This document shows positions 62,869-64,000 of a DNA stretch of 64,000 bases, in pieces. The notes beneath the pieces are model-generated. The model was not told the DNA's origin and searched no databases. It saw only the letters and a list, made by a program, of their open reading frames with translations. Source of the DNA: Litorimonas sp965205225 (lineage in GTDB: Bacteria; Pseudomonadota; Alphaproteobacteria; Caulobacterales; Maricaulaceae); assembly GCA_965205225.1 (NCBI GenBank), contig CBDBFZ010000003.1, forward strand, positions 1,736,001 through 1,800,000, read 5' to 3'. A program made the translations under genes and the position numbers. Every line of letters starts with the position of its first letter. Position 1 is the first letter of the stretch.

Positions 62869-63606
62869 CTAGGGCTTGTAGACGCGCTTCATCAGTTTTG
62901 AGAGCAGCGGTCGCGGCAGGTACTTGGCTGCGAGGGCAGCCACGCGGTTTGATGTGCCTGGCACGCGAAGGGCTCTGTCTGATCGGTAAAATCTGAGCAG
63001 ATCGTCGGCTATGGAATCCACATCGGCGAGCGCGCCCTGTAAGTTTGACAAGGCCTCGATCTCAGTCATTTCCGTCTTGATTCCGCCCGGCGCAAAAACA
63101 CCGACACTGATGTCACCGTCCCACTCGGTGCGCAGGGCCAGGCCGAAATTCTGGATGAAAGCTTTTGTCCCGGAATAGACAGCCTGATAAGGCAAGGCGA
63201 TCAACCCCGCGAGCGAACCGACAAGCACGATCCGGCCGCCCTTCAGCGGCACAAACAGAGCGCGGGCTATACGCACATTCGCCATGATGTTGGTTTCGAC
63301 CATCGCAGCATCAGACTGGTCGGTCCCGTCAAGAAAGGGCTCAACCGATGTGATTCCGGCATTGAGCACCATGCCGTCGAGCGATCCGATGGATGAACAA
63401 AAGTCAGCGATGGCCTTGGCGTCCATCAAGTCAAGCACGCGCGGCTCTATGCCCGAATGAGCATCTGCGAGGTCCTGCAGACGGTCTCCACGCCGTGCCG
63501 TGGCGACGACCTGCGCGCCCTCACCCGCCAATTTCAGCACCAGCGCATGCCCCAGCCCCGAGCTTGCGCCCGTGACGAGAATGCGTTGAGCGATGAGCGG
63601 CTTCAC
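62869..63606 (-). CDS. Short-chain dehydrogenase/reductase (SDR)
   Basis: A 245-residue classical SDR: cofactor motif ILVTGASSGLGHALVLKLAG (TGxxxGxG), ATARRGDRL after strand 2 suggesting NADP(H), DGMVLNAGITS (NNAG position), catalytic Ser in VGSLAGLIALP and the YxxxK pair in YQAVYSGTKAFIQNFGLAL. Such enzymes act on many alcohols, ketones and lipids; the substrate is unknown. GTG at fwd 63604-63606 is chosen, five bases after the stop of the upstream MDR gene; the open frame extends beyond it into that gene. The C-terminus ends in a basic, Leu-rich segment (YLPRPLLSKLMKRVY), which might touch the membrane. Confidence 0.88.
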   Translation of the reverse strand: MKPLIAQRILVTGASSGLGHALVLKLAGEGAQVVATARRGDRLQDLADAHSGIEPRVLDLMDAKAIADFCSSIGSLDGMVLNAGITSVEPFLDGTDQSDAAMVETNIMANVRIARALFVPLKGGRIVLVGSLAGLIALPYQAVYSGTKAFIQNFGLALRTEWDGDISVGVFAPGGIKTEMTEIEALSNLQGALADVDSIADDLLRFYRSDRALRVPGTSNRVAALAAKYLPRPLLSKLMKRVYKP

Positions 63607-63610
63607 AGAG

Positions 63611-64000
63611 TTAGAGCTGCGGATTGATGAGGAATTTTTCGCCGGTCCGCTTGGCATTATAGCGTCCGACAATATCGGCCTTAAGCGTATCAGCAAGGCT
63701 GATTTCGTCCGTATAGGTACTGGCGAATGTCGTGGTCAGCTCGTCCGCAACGCGTTTGCGCAGACGGATCGCCATTTCCATGCCAGCCTTGGCCAGGAAG
63801 TTTGGCAGCAGCCAACCGCCAACACCCCAAGCCATACCATATCCGCGAGTCAGCATCGTCGGTGATGGATCCAGCGCGCCGTAGAGATAGACTTGTTTGT
63901 GATGAATCGAGCCATAGATTGAATAGGCCCCCGGCGTCCGCGCGGCCGCACCTTCCATCGCTGTCAGAATATCGGATCCAAGCCGTCCGCCGCCCGTCGC
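63611..64000 (-). CDS. Zinc-binding (MDR) dehydrogenase/quinone reductase, 3' part
   Basis: Only the last ~129 residues are inside the window; the gene enters from the right edge (minus strand). GSIHHKQVYLYGALDPSPTM, GYGMAWGVGGWLLPNFLAKA and TFASTYTDEISLADTLKADI match the C-terminal half of MDR-superfamily zinc-type alcohol dehydrogenase/NADPH:quinone reductase proteins, ending in YNAKRTGEKFLINPQL. The nucleotide-binding motif and N-terminus lie outside. Stop TAA at fwd 63611-63613, five bases before the SDR start, so the two oxidoreductases form one operon. Confidence 0.75.
   Translation of the reverse strand, partial: ATGGGRLGSDILTAMEGAAARTPGAYSIYGSIHHKQVYLYGALDPSPTMLTRGYGMAWGVGGWLLPNFLAKAGMEMAIRLRKRVADELTTTFASTYTDEISLADTLKADIVGRYNAKRTGEKFLINPQL

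Overview
The window reads as chromosomal DNA of an alphaproteobacterium of the Caulobacterales/Maricaulales type (Caulobacter/Hyphomonas relatives). The signs are cell-cycle genes restricted to that class (a TrcR/DUF1013 regulator divergent from rcdA and a DUF1192 gene), alphaproteobacterial small families (DUF2093, DUF3035), a system I c-type cytochrome cluster and a lipid A operon. This is inference from gene content; no rRNA or tRNA gene was seen.

Layout. 1-3.6 kb: mrp, a broken WecG-type glycosyltransferase end, rcdA, DUF1192 and trcR. 3.6-7.2 kb: an AT-richer island with frameshifted small genes and wrecked insertion sequences (IS3-like, IS5 and IS427-type pieces). 7.2-12.1 kb: a saccharopine-dehydrogenase-like oxidoreductase, then ccmF-ccmH-ccmI (ccmI frameshifted near its end) and a glyoxalase-fold protein. 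12.1-17.8 kb: a tyrosine phosphatase divergent from a tightly overlapping LPS operon (DUF374 acyltransferase, waaA, lpxK, lpxL-like, SnoaL-like lipoprotein), followed by a secreted pentapeptide-repeat protein whose frame breaks at the end of the repeat. 17.8-27.9 kb: housekeeping genes (chorismate mutase, M23-like protein, DUF2093, xseA, TSUP permease, decayed EamA transporter, tadA, RluB-type synthase, rsmD, mutL, DUF3035 lipoprotein, lspA). 28.1-36.1 kb: a large autotransporter, glnE and parE.

36.3-62.5 kb is the remarkable part: three giant tandem paralogous genes on the minus strand (2217, 3103 and 3175 codons) with no interruption over about 25.5 kb of coding sequence. The proteins are almost wholly repeats in which a 12-residue EF-hand-type calcium loop (for example DTDGDGTIDRIE) alternates with a YD/Rhs-like strand (for example YTYDSDGNLIQT), giving 13- and 27-residue periods and, in the middle gene, an exact 369-bp higher-order repeat. 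All three end in the same roughly 70-residue non-repeat domain, have no N-terminal signal peptide, and share a promoter (TTGGCA-17-TAGAAT), a leader of about 160 nt and a hairpin directly against the Shine-Dalgarno sequence whose closing pair varies in a structure-preserving way. They look like very large acidic, calcium-binding repeat proteins, perhaps exported; function is not known from the sequence. The window ends with an SDR oxidoreductase and the 3' part of a zinc-type (MDR) dehydrogenase.

Reading the whole: two thirds is ordinary core genome, interrupted by one decayed mobile-element island and by the giant repeat locus, which is the best candidate here for an undescribed system.
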